DNA of 37,303 nucleotides from Thermotogaceae bacterium (GTDB taxonomy: Bacteria; Thermotogota; Thermotogae; Thermotogales; Thermotogaceae), in NCBI GenBank assembly GCA_026993805.1, contig JALWSA010000064.1, forward strand, positions 29,136 through 66,438, in the 5' to 3' direction. Positions 26,671 to 37,135 of the stretch are shown here, one piece after another. Position 1 is the first letter of the stretch. Every line of letters begins with the position of its first letter. A program made the position numbers and the translations under genes. The notes beneath the pieces were generated by a model. The model worked only from the letters and a program-made list of their open reading frames with translations. It made no database searches and was not told where the DNA came from.

Positions 26671-29600
26671 ATGCCGGTAGGTACTTTCAAGAGGAGGATA
26701 GCCTCTGTAAAAATAGGTATCGCATCTCCAGAAACCATAAGAAGCTGGTCTTCCGGTGAGGTCAAAAAACCGGAAACCATCAACTACAGGACTTTTAAAC
26801 CTGAAAGAGACGGGCTTTTCTGTGAAAGGATATTCGGGCCTGTCAAGGACTACGAGTGTGCTTGCGGAAAGTACAAGGGGAAGAAGTACGAAGGTGTCGT
26901 TTGTGAAAGGTGTGGAGTCAGAGTCGAATCGAGAGAAGCGAGAAGAAAGAGAATGGGGCACATAGAATTAGCAGCTCCCGTCGTACACATATGGTACTTA
27001 GAAGGAATCCCGAGCGTTCTCTCCACACTCTTGAACATGCCGCTTTCCGACCTCGAAAACATCGTCTATTATGGCTCAAAGAGAGTTATAGAAAGGGTAT
27101 TCATCGTAGTCGATCCCAAAAACAGCCCCTTTGCAAAAGGAGACATATTCTACGAGAGTGAATATCTGATCTACAGCAAAAAATGGGATATCGGCGTTGA
27201 ACAGGCTTTCATTATTCGAAATCCGAAATCCCCCGTGGTATCGGATATAGACGGCGTAGTTTCTGTAAAGACCGAAACCACTTCAGCAGGCAGAGAGATA
27301 ACATGGATAACCGTTAGAAACGTAAGCAGAAGAGAAGTAAAACTGCACCCTGGGATGATTCTGCAGGTGAAGGAAGGTCAGGAAGTCTCAGAAGGAGACG
27401 TCTTGGTACCCGAAATGGAGGTTGAACCCATCTACGCGCCTTTCGATGGAAAGGTCGAAATAGACGATCTCACGGGAACGATAACCGTAAAACCCCCAAA
27501 AACCAGTAAAGAGTCACCCGTCGTATTCAACATACCTTACAACGCCAAGGTGCTCGTTAAAAATGGTGGCAAGGTCAAGGCGGGCGATCAGCTCACCACA
27601 CATACTGTCATGAGCGCCATTACAGCCCCCACGGCCGGAAAAATCGCTTTTGGGAAGGACTTGAACCTCAGACCTCTCGAAGATGGAAACTACGAAGTCC
27701 TCACCGATGGAACACTTTACATAGAGAACGTTATAGAAGAAAAGAGATATCCCGTATTTGAAGGAGCTTTCGTGTATGTGAATGACGGAGATGAGGTGAA
27801 GTCCGGCGATCAGCTTGCGGATAGGTTTCTCTTCGAAGACGAATACCTCTCTTCATCCGAGCTTCGCGTCTTCGAGGAATACTACCCGACACTTTTCGAA
27901 TACGAGGAAAAAACGGCAAACGACAGAGCTGTTGTAATGATAACCTCCATAGACGAAGAAGCATCCAAGGAAACCAACCTGAAGGTTGGAGACATAATTA
28001 CCATGGCAGAGTTCGAGGCTTACAACACCATATATCCCGGAAAAATAGAAGCAGATCAGGGTGCGAGCGCTATAAAGAAACTCCTCCAAAATCTCGACCT
28101 TGAAAAATTAAGAGCAGAGCTCGAAGGGGAACTCAAGAAACTTCCGAAAAACAGTTCCAAAGCTCTGAAGATAAGAAAGAGACTGAAAATAGTCAAGGAT
28201 TTCATAAAGAGCGGGAACAAACCTGAATGGATCGTACTTGAAGTGATACCCGTTATACCACCTGACCTGAGGCCAATGATCCAGATAGAGGGTGGAAGGT
28301 TTGCAACAACGGACCTTAATGAACTCTACAGAAGGGTTATCAACAGAAACAACAGGCTCCGCCGTCTCATGGACATGGGATCACCCGAGATCATTCTCAG
28401 AAACGAGAAGAGGATGCTGCAGGAAGCCGTCGACAACCTCATATACAACAGGGCTGATTCCGAAGGAGGAAGATCGAGGAGAACGGCGGTAAGGGATAGA
28501 AACGGAAGACCTCTCAAATCTCTCACGGACCTTCTGAAGGGTAAGAAAGGTAGGTTCAGAAGAAACCTTCTTGGAAAGAGAGTTGATTACTCCGGAAGAG
28601 CCGTTATAGTCGTCGGACCCGAGCTCAAGATACACCAGTGCGGTATTCCAAAGAAGATGGCGATGGAGCTCTTCAAGCCATTCGTTCTCGCCCGCCTCTT
28701 GGGTGAGGGAGACAGCTCCAAGGCCATAAGAAAGATGAAGAAAGCGATAATAGAAAAGGAAATGCCAGAAGCTTGGGAAGTTCTGGAAGAAGTCATAAAA
28801 GGGAAGGTCGTGCTTCTCAACAGGGCTCCAACCCTGCACAGGATGTCCATCCAGGCGTTCGAACCGAAGCTCGTTGAAGGTAACGCTATCAGGCTCCATC
28901 CCGTCGTGTGTCCTCCATTCAACGCGGACTTTGACGGTGACCAGATGGCAGTCCACGTGCCACTATCCTTTGCAGCGCAGGCAGAATCACGTCTCCTCAT
29001 GCTCTCGAGGTACAACATAATATCGCCGGCACACGGAAGACCCATTTCCCTGCCAACACAGGACATCATAATAGGTGTTTACTACCTTACGAGCGTCGAT
29101 GAAAGGTTCGAGAAAACGCCCCAAGATAAGATCAAATGGAAGTTCTCGTCCCCGAACGAGGCAATGCTCGCGTACTTCTTCGGTTATATAGATCTACATG
29201 AGCCGATAATAATAAAACTCAGCGGAAAGAGAATTAAAACCACCCTTGGTAGGGTGATATTCAACGAGATCCTTCCGTACGACCTCAGGGATTACAACAA
29301 GGTCTTCGGAAAGAAACAGATAAACCAGCTCGTTTACGAGACGTTCAAGAGACATGGTATTGACGCGGCAGCCGACCTCCTGGACGCTATAAAAGACCTC
29401 GGATTCCATTACGCAACTGTCTCCGGTCTGACCTTCTCTCTGAAAGACTTGATAAACGATCCTGAAAGAGAAAGACTCCTTCAGGAAGCTTGGAACAAAG
29501 TTGAAACCGTAGAAAACTACCACAGAATGGGATTCCTCACGGATGACCAGAGAAAGAGCGAAATAATAAGGATCTGGAGAGATACCACGGACAAGATAAG

Positions 29601-31761
29601 AGATCTGACATACGAAGTCTTGAGTCGCAATCCGTTCAACCCGATATTCATGATGGTCAACTCCGGTGCAAGGGGTAACATAGATCAGGTCAAACAGCTC
29701 GCAGGTATCAGAGGATTGATGATCAAGGCTTATGACCCCAGATCCAGAGAAATAAAATCCAGGATATTCAGGGGGCAATCGGTTTATGAGGCTCTGACCT
29801 TCGAATACCCCGTGGACAGAAACCTCAGAGAAGGCGTCAACATACTGCAGTTCTTCATTTCGACATACGGGGCAAGAAAAGGTCAAGTCGATACGGCTAT
29901 GAATACATCCTTTGCCGGTTATCTGACAAGAAGACTCGTTGATGTGGCTCAATCCGTTACCGTTACAACCCCAGACTGCGGAACCCACGAGGGAATACGA
30001 GCTCTTGAACTGATTAAAGACGGAACAACGATTGAAAAACTGGATGGCTTCCTATTCGGAAGAGTCCTGGCAAGAGACGTACTCGATCCCGAGACGAAGG
30101 AAGTTGTTAAGAACCCAGAAAACGGAAAAGAATACACGAGAAACACTATGCTAAAAGACGACGACGCCAAGTTCCTCGCCGAATACAGAAAGAATGTGCC
30201 CGTCTCCTACACGATGGATTGGGATATAAGCGGAGAACTGGCACTCCCGAAACACTACGCAGTTCTCGCAGAAGAAATCGAGAAAGAAACCGAGGGAGAA
30301 TTCTTCGAAATCGGTGAAGAGGTAACCTGGGATGTCGTAAAGGCAGCACGAGCCGCTGGAAAGTCCTCCATAAAGATAAAGGTATACCCGATTGTGGGCG
30401 CAGTTTATGCCAACAAACAGCCTCTGTGGGATAAGAAACACCAGCGTCAGCTTCTCGTCTACCAAGAACTCATAAGTCCGGAAGCGGCAAAGCTCGTCGA
30501 AGAGGACGGAATAAAAGAAGTTGCGGTGAGACCCGAGATAATCGTGCGTTCTCCTTTGACATGTGAGGCAGAACACGGTGTGTGTGCGGCTTGTTACGGT
30601 ATGGATCTTTCCAACCACAAGATAGTCAATGTCGGTGAATCGGTCGGAATAGTCGCTGCCCAGTCCATAGGAGAACCCGGAACACAGCTGACGATGAGAA
30701 CATTCCACGTCGGTGGAGTCATGGGTGCAAGCGACATCGTCAGCGGTTTGACAACGGTTGAAAAGACATTCGAACCCTATGCATTCCTCAGGGACGAAAA
30801 GAGCTCTTCTAAGAAGGGAATAAAGAAGTACTACGGATCCGAAGCGATACTTTCGGAAGTCGAAGGATTCGTTAAGGATATAAAAGAGGACGAAAAGGGA
30901 AGAACCGTTATATACGTCGAAGACTACGATGGAAACATATACGCATATGAATTGCCAAAGAAAGGAAGACCTAAGGTTGAGATTGGACAGAAGGTATTCG
31001 TTGGAGATCAGCTCAGCACCGGTGCAATTGTATGGTGGAAGCTTCTCGCTCTCGAAGGAGAAAAAGGCGTGCTAACGGCAATGAATCTTCTGAAGATCAT
31101 AAAGAACGCTTACTTCCAGCAGGGAGTCGATATCCACGACAAGCACTTTGAAATCATCTTCAGGCAGATGCTCTCTATGGCGGAAGTTGTGGATCCAGGA
31201 GACACTGACTATCTGCCAGAGCAACTGGTGCCTCTTGTAGATCTAAAGAGAGTCAATCGGGAGATACTCACTGGAAACTCTCAAGTAGACGACAACAGAA
31301 AGAGAATCATAGGGAAACAGCTTGCAGAAAAAGTCATGTATGAGGAAGACAACGAGGTCAAGACTCTTGCGGAAGAAGGAGAAGAAGTCACAGAAGAACT
31401 GCTGGAAAAGATGATAAAAGCTGGCATAAAGGATGTGAAGATCAAAGTCAATACAGCTCTCGGAGACGAAATAGAAGTCCTGCAGATAGCTCCAAAGGAA
31501 CCCGTGAGATACAAGAGAAGACTGCTCTCATTGAAAAAAGCTGCTCTTAACTACACAGGATGGCTGTCCGCTGCAGCGTTCGAGGAAACGGCGTGGGTGC
31601 TTACCGCAGCCGCAGTTGAAGGAAAGGTCGATATACTCAAGGGACTCAAAGAGAACGTCATCGTTGGACAGCTCATTCCCGCTGGTACAGGGCTCGATGC
31701 TTTCACAAACATACAGATCGTGGAAACACCGAGGGAAGCGGAGAAAGAAGAATTGGCATAA
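26671..31761 (+). CDS. rpoC: RNA polymerase beta' subunit
   Basis: The 1696-residue beta' subunit. The N-terminal zinc site uses Cys63, Cys65, Cys78 and Cys81. The catalytic Mg loop NADFDGDQM is at 751-759. A second zinc site includes [13 protein letters not shown] at ~1298-1310, and the trigger-loop region has TMRTFHVGG. Between the zinc finger and the dock region, residues ~150-440 hold an insertion of repeated barrel-sandwich units with V-x-x-G-D-x-L motifs ([39 protein letters not shown]), as known from Thermotoga and Thermus. The C-terminus ends in [16 protein letters not shown] and [13 protein letters not shown]. The start follows GAGGAGGGA. It is co-transcribed with rpoB and ends at a strong terminator. 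Confidence 0.98.
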   Translation: MPVGTFKRRIASVKIGIASPETIRSWSSGEVKKPETINYRTFKPERDGLFCERIFGPVKDYECACGKYKGKKYEGVVCERCGVRVESREARRKRMGHIELAAPVVHIWYLEGIPSVLSTLLNMPLSDLENIVYYGSKRVIERVFIVVDPKNSPFAKGDIFYESEYLIYSKKWDIGVEQAFIIRNPKSPVVSDIDGVVSVKTETTSAGREITWITVRNVSRREVKLHPGMILQVKEGQEVSEGDVLVPEMEVEPIYAPFDGKVEIDDLTGTITVKPPKTSKESPVVFNIPYNAKVLVKNGGKVKAGDQLTTHTVMSAITAPTAGKIAFGKDLNLRPLEDGNYEVLTDGTLYIENVIEEKRYPVFEGAFVYVNDGDEVKSGDQLADRFLFEDEYLSSSELRVFEEYYPTLFEYEEKTANDRAVVMITSIDEEASKETNLKVGDIITMAEFEAYNTIYPGKIEADQGASAIKKLLQNLDLEKLRAELEGELKKLPKNSSKALKIRKRLKIVKDFIKSGNKPEWIVLEVIPVIPPDLRPMIQIEGGRFATTDLNELYRRVINRNNRLRRLMDMGSPEIILRNEKRMLQEAVDNLIYNRADSEGGRSRRTAVRDRNGRPLKSLTDLLKGKKGRFRRNLLGKRVDYSGRAVIVVGPELKIHQCGIPKKMAMELFKPFVLARLLGEGDSSKAIRKMKKAIIEKEMPEAWEVLEEVIKGKVVLLNRAPTLHRMSIQAFEPKLVEGNAIRLHPVVCPPFNADFDGDQMAVHVPLSFAAQAESRLLMLSRYNIISPAHGRPISLPTQDIIIGVYYLTSVDERFEKTPQDKIKWKFSSPNEAMLAYFFGYIDLHEPIIIKLSGKRIKTTLGRVIFNEILPYDLRDYNKVFGKKQINQLVYETFKRHGIDAAADLLDAIKDLGFHYATVSGLTFSLKDLINDPERERLLQEAWNKVETVENYHRMGFLTDDQRKSEIIRIWRDTTDKIRDLTYEVLSRNPFNPIFMMVNSGARGNIDQVKQLAGIRGLMIKAYDPRSREIKSRIFRGQSVYEALTFEYPVDRNLREGVNILQFFISTYGARKGQVDTAMNTSFAGYLTRRLVDVAQSVTVTTPDCGTHEGIRALELIKDGTTIEKLDGFLFGRVLARDVLDPETKEVVKNPENGKEYTRNTMLKDDDAKFLAEYRKNVPVSYTMDWDISGELALPKHYAVLAEEIEKETEGEFFEIGEEVTWDVVKAARAAGKSSIKIKVYPIVGAVYANKQPLWDKKHQRQLLVYQELISPEAAKLVEEDGIKEVAVRPEIIVRSPLTCEAEHGVCAACYGMDLSNHKIVNVGESVGIVAAQSIGEPGTQLTMRTFHVGGVMGASDIVSGLTTVEKTFEPYAFLRDEKSSSKKGIKKYYGSEAILSEVEGFVKDIKEDEKGRTVIYVEDYDGNIYAYELPKKGRPKVEIGQKVFVGDQLSTGAIVWWKLLALEGEKGVLTAMNLLKIIKNAYFQQGVDIHDKHFEIIFRQMLSMAEVVDPGDTDYLPEQLVPLVDLKRVNREILTGNSQVDDNRKRIIGKQLAEKVMYEEDNEVKTLAEEGEEVTEELLEKMIKAGIKDVKIKVNTALGDEIEVLQIAPKEPVRYKRRLLSLKKAALNYTGWLSAAAFEETAWVLTAAAVEGKVDILKGLKENVIVGQLIPAGTGLDAFTNIQIVETPREAEKEELA

Positions 31762-31767
31762 GGATTC

Positions 31768-31794
31768 GAAGGGGGCCTCCAAGCCCCCTTCTTT
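31768..31794 (+). terminator. rpoBC terminator
   Basis: GAAGGGGGC (31768-31776) and GCCCCCTTC (31783-31791) form a perfect 9-bp stem with a 6-base loop and a short T tract, starting seven bases after the rpoC stop. Confidence 0.92.
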
Positions 31795-31807
31795 CAACGA
31801 CCCAAAC

Positions 31808-31836
31808 TCGACATCATAAACTCCAAGTGTTAGAAT
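31808..31836 (+). promoter_or_regulatory. Promoter of the metallophosphoesterase gene
   Basis: TCGACA (31808-31813) and TAGAAT (31831-31836) are separated by exactly 17 bases, with TG at 31828-31829, so -35, extended -10 and spacing all fit. The -10 ends only nine bases before the ATG at 31846, so the transcript should start at or within a few bases of the start codon. Confidence 0.65.
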
Positions 31837-31845
31837 TTACCAGCC

Positions 31846-33033
31846 ATGAAATATTTAATACTTAGCGACTTACACGTAGGAGATGGATCCGCAAAAGATG
31901 ACTTCTATTACGATGACGAATTGGTAGAGCTTCTAAAAGGCTACCAAGATAAGTCTGTAACCCTAATACTCAACGGCGATATACTGGAGCTTGTGGAAAG
32001 CCAGGCTGTGAAAGAACTGGGGATGATTTCATTCTTTGAACTCATAGAAAAACTGGAACCTCACGTTATAGACAGTATAGTCGAAAACCATCAAAAAGCC
32101 TTCTCAGCCATCCGAGATTTTGCCAAAAGAAATCCCGTCATATACATAGCTGGAAATCACGATTACTACATTCTCAAAAACGAAAAACTCCAAACGAGAA
32201 TAAAAGAACTGATAGGCGACATTGAGATCAAACCGTATCATTTCATCGAGGAACTCTCCACTCTTATAATCCATGGGAACCAATTCGATGTGCTCAACAG
32301 ATTTATAAAAGACAAGAAAACCGGGAACTTGGTCCCTCCCTTGGGCGATTTCATCGCGAGATACATGATGGTGAATTTCGAGGAATACATCGAAGAAATC
32401 GTTCCAAAAAATGTCATAAGGGATTACGACAATGTAAGACCACTGCTGGACGTCTTCAACTGGTTTGAACATGTCACAGAACTGTACAAAATAGGAGAAG
32501 ATCTTCTCGAGCTATGGATAAAAAACTTCTTGGAACTCATGAAGTGCACAACCGCCAAATATTGGCTGAAAAAGAACTATCCATTTTTGAGATTCCTATC
32601 CAAACTCTTCTTGAACAGATTGGGTGGTATGAAGTTAGGCGAAATGCTCGTAAGGCTCACGATGAAAATAAGGTCGTGGAGGAGAACGGATTATCTCGTG
32701 AAAGTCGCAAAGAAGATACTAATGGGTAAAAGAGGATTGAAAGAAGAGGACTTCTTTGGATATGAAGGAAACGGCATTCCAAAAGATCCCATCCGTGGCA
32801 TCGTTATGGGACATATACACCACGCACAGTTAGAGATATTCCATGCCAACGGGCAACACAAATTCTACCTCAACACGGGCACTTGGAGGCCTGTGGTTGA
32901 AAGGATAAGAAGTGTTAAAAGAGGCTTTCAGAAAAAAGCCGAGCTCACCTTTGCCTTGCTCTCGAGAAACGGAAAAGATGTAGATATATCAATACACACC
33001 ACGAACAAATTGGAAGAAATCAGTGTGTCTTAA
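31846..33033 (+). CDS. Calcineurin-like metallophosphoesterase
   Basis: A 395-residue phosphoesterase with the complete two-metal site: DLHVG (Asp8, His10), NGDILE (Asp45), GNHDYY (Asn104, His105), HGNQFD (His143) and GHIHH (~322). The segment ~150-310 between the fourth and fifth motifs is a long, helix-rich insertion not shared by small members. The motif set resembles the LpxH/YbbF-like branch, but the length and the lineage (which is not known to make ordinary lipid A) argue against calling it LpxH. No signal peptide or membrane helix is present. No Shine-Dalgarno sequence precedes the ATG, in line with a leaderless mRNA. The last 14 bases overlap the end of the convergent propeller gene. 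Confidence 0.88.
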   Translation: MKYLILSDLHVGDGSAKDDFYYDDELVELLKGYQDKSVTLILNGDILELVESQAVKELGMISFFELIEKLEPHVIDSIVENHQKAFSAIRDFAKRNPVIYIAGNHDYYILKNEKLQTRIKELIGDIEIKPYHFIEELSTLIIHGNQFDVLNRFIKDKKTGNLVPPLGDFIARYMMVNFEEYIEEIVPKNVIRDYDNVRPLLDVFNWFEHVTELYKIGEDLLELWIKNFLELMKCTTAKYWLKKNYPFLRFLSKLFLNRLGGMKLGEMLVRLTMKIRSWRRTDYLVKVAKKILMGKRGLKEEDFFGYEGNGIPKDPIRGIVMGHIHHAQLEIFHANGQHKFYLNTGTWRPVVERIRSVKRGFQKKAELTFALLSRNGKDVDISIHTTNKLEEISVS

Positions 33034-34996
33034 CGATCTTGCTGTGCATCTGGTTTCCACAGCACATTGGCCAAGGCCCGTCATCGAGTCCTTCCGTCTC
33101 ATCGTAAACTCCATAAAATCTTCCATCCGTACTCCCAAAGGCAACTAAGTTTTTGAGAATTAGCGGAGATGACGTAACCTTACCACTCGTGAGATATTTC
33201 CATCTCAAAGTTCCATCCATCGAAAGAGCGTAAATGTATCCATCATCCGAACCGAAGTAGATGTTTCCTTCCTTCGAAACAGCGGGAGTAGATCTAATCT
33301 GAGCTTTCGCCATAAACTGCCACTGGAAATTCCCCTTTCTATCTAACACAACGAGCCTTCCATCCTTGGTGCCAGCCATTACCCTTCCGAAGGAATCGAC
33401 AACAATTCCCGATGTTATATCGCTGCCCACATCGTATTTCCAAACGAGTTCGCCCTTCGTTGTGATCTTGTATATCATCCCATCGGCAGTCCCAAAGTAA
33501 ATTCCTCCAACCTGATCACTCGCAAGGTAGGAAGTCACCCAAGAAGAAGCATGAAACACCCAGAGAACATTACCGGAATAAGATAGGGAGTAAATCTTTC
33601 CATCACTCGTACCGAAATATATGGCTCCTTCATTGTCAACCAGAATATTCGTGGTCGGCCAACCCGTGAATTGACGCGACCAAACGATCTTGCCATCTTC
33701 CACAGCATAGACCTTCCCATCTTCTGCACCAACATAGATTCTCTTTCCCAGAACTCCCACGGGCTTTGTGATATCCCCACCCAACTTCACCCTATCCACA
33801 AGCCTTCCATCAGGAGAAACGATGTACAAGTGGTTATCCCAACAGCCGATGACTATCCTTCCATCCTTATCCACAACGAGAGGAGCATTGATTAAAAATT
33901 TCGTCCTATAACTCCACTTGAATGTCCCGTTCAAATCAACAGAATATATCGTTCCGTTTATTGAGGAGAAGAAAATAGCTTCACCGTAAGAAACGGGAGA
34001 AGACCTTATCTCGGATCCTGCGTTATAACTCCAAAGAACCGTTCCGGGTTCCTTTGTCGGTATCTCTATGCTCCTGACCATTGCAAAAGACTTCGCTGAT
34101 ATTTCGGGGAAGTAATCCACGAATTTCAAAGACTCATGTTGATATTCATACACATAAAGTCCGTTATAACGAGCAACATAAACAAGATCTTTGTAAACGA
34201 ACAAATCGCTGGTTCCAGGTCCAAAAGCCTTTTTCAAAACAAATCGCGGCTCTATCGGATCACTAACATCCACAACAGAAAGCTCTCCGTTTTTGAAGAG
34301 TATGTACACGTTGCTCCCAGAAGCTTTAACGACACGCAGGGGCTCTTCCAAGAGCTTGGTATAAAACAGTACTTTGGGCTTTGATATATCCGAAACATCT
34401 ATTATGAAGAAAAGCCCTTTCTTTCCCACAACGTATATGTAATCGTTATAACAGGCGAGATCCTGAATAACATCGTCTTTCACTTCCAATCTCCACATGA
34501 GCCTTGGATCAGAGACCTTAAAGATATCGACCATTCCCACGCCATCGTTTTCAAAGACGAGAAGCACATGATTTTCGTCGAAGAAATGGACACTCTTCAA
34601 ACTCTTGCCAGCGGACAGTGTTCCAAGAGGCTGGAACCGTGAATCCGTCAGAAAGAGAGCACTCCCGTGAGATAAGGCTATGGTCCTTCCGAAAACGTCA
34701 AGTGAATCCACAGTGTATGGGAGATCGTAATCTTCCCAAGAGCTGGCCTCTCCATTTTCATCGATCTTTAAGATTCTTACCTTCGAACCTTCCACAAGGT
34801 ATACAACCCTACCGTAAACCATGATATTGTTAATGGTCGTATCAGACCTTATGTTTTGAATGATCTTTGGTGAAAACGGATCCGTTATATCCAAAACCAC
34901 CGCTTTTTGAGGATTCTCCTGATACACGGTAATGGATGAGACAGAAAATGCAGCAACAACCAACAAAATAAGCGTGATAAAAGCAAACTTCTTCAC
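33020..34996 (-). CDS. Secreted two-propeller protein (LVIVD repeats plus PQQ-like repeats)
   Basis: A 658-residue secreted or surface protein. The signal peptide is MKKFAFITLILLVVAAFS. Residues ~25-330 carry LVIVD-type repeats (VVLDITDPFSPK, FIIDVSDISKPK, SVVDVSDPIEPR). Residues ~340-640 carry at least seven PQQ-like blades with the pattern IYFGTSDGKIYSL / GNVLW, for example IYVGAEDGKVYAVEDGKIVW. The end, PWPMCCGNQMHSK, is the usual closing motif of such propellers, with an unusual Cys-Cys. It lacks signs of an attached dehydrogenase, so a binding or scaffold role is more likely than PQQ catalysis. The start is GTG at 34996, eight bases after GGAGG. It is divergent from truA and convergent with the phosphoesterase, overlapping it by 14 bases. 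Confidence 0.88.
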   Translation of the reverse strand: MKKFAFITLILLVVAAFSVSSITVYQENPQKAVVLDITDPFSPKIIQNIRSDTTINNIMVYGRVVYLVEGSKVRILKIDENGEASSWEDYDLPYTVDSLDVFGRTIALSHGSALFLTDSRFQPLGTLSAGKSLKSVHFFDENHVLLVFENDGVGMVDIFKVSDPRLMWRLEVKDDVIQDLACYNDYIYVVGKKGLFFIIDVSDISKPKVLFYTKLLEEPLRVVKASGSNVYILFKNGELSVVDVSDPIEPRFVLKKAFGPGTSDLFVYKDLVYVARYNGLYVYEYQHESLKFVDYFPEISAKSFAMVRSIEIPTKEPGTVLWSYNAGSEIRSSPVSYGEAIFFSSINGTIYSVDLNGTFKWSYRTKFLINAPLVVDKDGRIVIGCWDNHLYIVSPDGRLVDRVKLGGDITKPVGVLGKRIYVGAEDGKVYAVEDGKIVWSRQFTGWPTTNILVDNEGAIYFGTSDGKIYSLSYSGNVLWVFHASSWVTSYLASDQVGGIYFGTADGMIYKITTKGELVWKYDVGSDITSGIVVDSFGRVMAGTKDGRLVVLDRKGNFQWQFMAKAQIRSTPAVSKEGNIYFGSDDGYIYALSMDGTLRWKYLTSGKVTSSPLILKNLVAFGSTDGRFYGVYDETEGLDDGPWPMCCGNQMHSKIVKTH

Positions 34997-35038
34997 AACT
35001 TATCCCTCCATCTTCAACTCCTTTTCCTTCTTCTGTGT

Positions 35039-35047
35039 ATTATTACA
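35039..35047 (-). promoter_or_regulatory. Extended -10 promoter of the two-propeller gene
   Basis: TGTAATAAT on the minus strand (35047 to 35039), about 43 bases upstream of the GTG at 34996. No convincing -35. It is divergent from the truA promoter. Confidence 0.4.
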
Positions 35048-35081
35048 TAAAATGCTCATTACTACATATAGAAATAGGGGG

Positions 35082-35087
35082 TAAAAT
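35082..35087 (+). promoter_or_regulatory. Likely -10 element of truA
   Basis: TAAAAT preceded by GGGGG, 33 bases upstream of the GTG at 35121, with a poor -35 (TTACTA at 17-base spacing). The in-frame TTG at 35094 would coincide with the transcription start, which supports the later start codon. Confidence 0.35.
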
Positions 35088-35120
35088 ACTTCCTTGGATA
35101 CACTCTGGGGAGGTACAAAC

Positions 35121-35870
35121 GTGGAAAAGAGAAGAGTAGGCGCATTCGTAGCGTACGATGGGAGCAACTTTTATGGATATCAAGGCCAACCCAACGTCAG
35201 AACCGTTCAAGGAGTAATAGAAGACGCTCTCGAGAGAATCTTCAAATACAGGGTTTACACTCACGCAGCGGGAAGGACAGATGCTGGAGTGCACGCCTGT
35301 GGCCAGCTCGTAGTATTCGATTGCCCGAATCCTCGAATGAGCAACGAGGACATCAAAAACGCCATGAACGCCAATCTACCCTCGGATGTCTACGTACGGT
35401 CCGTTGTAGATCTTCCTCCCAAATTCAACCCGCGCGCCAACGTTAAAAAAAGGGTATACCACTACTATATACTCAACACAAAGACGCCCAATATCTTCAT
35501 GAGAAAGTACACATGGTGGTTTCCATACAAGCTGGACACAAACGCCATGAGAGAGGGAGCAAAATACTTGGAAGGTGAACACGACTTCTCGGCATTTAGA
35601 AAGAGCGATCCGGACGACAGGAGAAGCCCCGTGAGAACTATATATAGGATAAGGATAATCAAGCTACGAAAAAACCTAATACTGATAAGAGTCGAAGGGA
35701 AATCGTTTTTGAGAAGAATGGTTAGGAATATCGTAGGTGCCCTTGTTAAAGTCGGAATCGGTGACTGGCAACCAGAAAAGATAAAGGAGGTGTTAGAATC
35801 CAAAGACAGATCGAAGGCAGCAGCTTCCGCACCCCCAAATGGGCTGTTCTTGTACTCTGTGCACTTTTAA
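35121..35870 (+). CDS. truA: tRNA pseudouridine(38-40) synthase
   Basis: Converts uridines 38-40 of the tRNA anticodon arm to pseudouridine. The catalytic Asp lies in the signature GRTDAGVHA. Other TruA features are VAYDGSNFYGYQ near the N-terminus, NPRANVKKRVYHYYI, GEHDFSAFRKSD and FLRRMVRNIVGALVKVG. I chose GTG at 35121, six bases after GGGGAGGT; the protein then starts VEKRRVGAFVAYDGS and has 249 residues, a normal size. The in-frame TTG at 35094 would include the ribosome binding site and add nine atypical residues. The next gene's probable start and ribosome binding site lie within its last 90 bases. Confidence 0.96.
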   Translation: MEKRRVGAFVAYDGSNFYGYQGQPNVRTVQGVIEDALERIFKYRVYTHAAGRTDAGVHACGQLVVFDCPNPRMSNEDIKNAMNANLPSDVYVRSVVDLPPKFNPRANVKKRVYHYYILNTKTPNIFMRKYTWWFPYKLDTNAMREGAKYLEGEHDFSAFRKSDPDDRRSPVRTIYRIRIIKLRKNLILIRVEGKSFLRRMVRNIVGALVKVGIGDWQPEKIKEVLESKDRSKAAASAPPNGLFLYSVHF

Positions 35871-37135
35871 TGCAGACCGTAGCTTTCTCAATAAACATCA
35901 TTTACAACGACGGTTTTCCCATATACATTTCCCAATCGACACCCACTCAAGAAGAGTCAAGACTCATATCAGAATGGAAAAAGGTCAGGTTCGTCTCGCT
36001 ATGGTACGAAGGCCCTGAAGAATACAGAAAAACCGTCGTAAAGGCTTTGAGCTCCTGCGGAATCTTCTCAGGAGGTTCAATTCCCCTATACATAAAGCTT
36101 TACACCAACAACGATAACGCCGCCATTTGGATATGGCTGAGTGGCAAAACGTGGGACGATTTCGCCAGCCCTATAAAAATCAAATATCTGGAATCGGAGA
36201 TAAAAAGAGCAATGAAAGAGCTCTCGCTTTGTGCGCAGGTGCCATCTCAAGGCTTCTTGGTGAAAATAGAAGACGGAAAAATTAAAACGGAGATAACCAA
36301 AGGTGCTTCTCCTATTCTCATAGAGAGAGTCGAACGAGAGAAATATGACGTTGTTGTAGACGGAGAAGCTACGAGCTTGACACTGGGTTTTCACGACATC
36401 GAAGGAAGGTTGGTCTTCATTGGAAAGAACATGAAAATAAGCACTGCAAAATTATTCGAAGGCGCTCAAATGGTATATCCAACCGAAAGTGGTTTTGTCG
36501 TTTACAAAGATGGGGTACTTAAGTATCCAGAAGGAACGGAGATTCCTGTACCATCTATTCCCGTTGGAATATGGAAAGATTGGATAGTTATGAGAAATCA
36601 AATCGTACACGATGGAAAAAAATACCCCATTTCAAGTACAGCTTTGGATCTTTACCGAGACATAGTTCTCTTCGCCGATGGCTCCATAGGAGACGTGGTG
36701 GGATCATGGAGGATGAAGATAGGTTGTCCTCCTTTAGAATGGCATTTCGACGGCAACAGCTTGGAAATTCTGGACATGTGCGGCTTTTATAAGAAGATCG
36801 ATCTATACAGGAAAAAAGTATCTTACGAATCTCGATACGAGGCGAGCTACGGTTTTGACAAACTGGAGAGTTCCCTCCTAATAGGAGTCCCTGAAAAAGT
36901 CTTCTTCAAAAACTCATCTTTCACTGCTCCTGGATTCTGCGTCGTGAAAAATTCTATTTTGAAAGAGAAAGACTGTCTGAGATTGCACAACGGATATGCG
37001 CTCATCTTCAAAGATGGAAACGTCGAAGTCCTTGGAAAAGATCTGGAGTTTCGTGCAAAAAGCGTGAGGTTGATAAACGGTTGGCTCATGATAGTAGGGG
37101 ATGAAGGAACATGGGCAGTAAGGTTGAGAAAGTAA
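35798..37135 (+). CDS. Secreted protein of unknown function; start codon uncertain (possibly ATC)
   Basis: I do not recognise the family. The first ordinary start is ATG at 35870 (overlapping the truA stop as TAATG), but it has no Shine-Dalgarno sequence and falls inside a hydrophobic stretch. Upstream in the same frame is RTPKWAVLVLCALLMQTVAFS, a convincing signal peptide, with no ATG, GTG or TTG before the stop at 35762-35764. AAAGGAGGTG (35783-35792) lies inside truA, and an in-frame ATC begins six bases after GGAGGT, at 35798. From there the protein has 445 residues. The mature part is beta-rich, with repeats such as VVYKDGVLKYPEG, LVFIGKNMKIS and LIFKDGNVEVLGKDLEF, and several cysteines. 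It may be another propeller-like envelope protein. Frame and reality are well supported; the start is inferred. Confidence 0.75.
   Translation: MQRQIEGSSFRTPKWAVLVLCALLMQTVAFSINIIYNDGFPIYISQSTPTQEESRLISEWKKVRFVSLWYEGPEEYRKTVVKALSSCGIFSGGSIPLYIKLYTNNDNAAIWIWLSGKTWDDFASPIKIKYLESEIKRAMKELSLCAQVPSQGFLVKIEDGKIKTEITKGASPILIERVEREKYDVVVDGEATSLTLGFHDIEGRLVFIGKNMKISTAKLFEGAQMVYPTESGFVVYKDGVLKYPEGTEIPVPSIPVGIWKDWIVMRNQIVHDGKKYPISSTALDLYRDIVLFADGSIGDVVGSWRMKIGCPPLEWHFDGNSLEILDMCGFYKKIDLYRKKVSYESRYEASYGFDKLESSLLIGVPEKVFFKNSSFTAPGFCVVKNSILKEKDCLRLHNGYALIFKDGNVEVLGKDLEFRAKSVRLINGWLMIVGDEGTWAVRLRK

Noticed and set aside
29194-29988. A 264-codon open frame on the minus strand inside rpoC
   Set aside because: It lies wholly within a highly conserved gene, has no ribosome binding site, and the protein is low-complexity and unlike any family.
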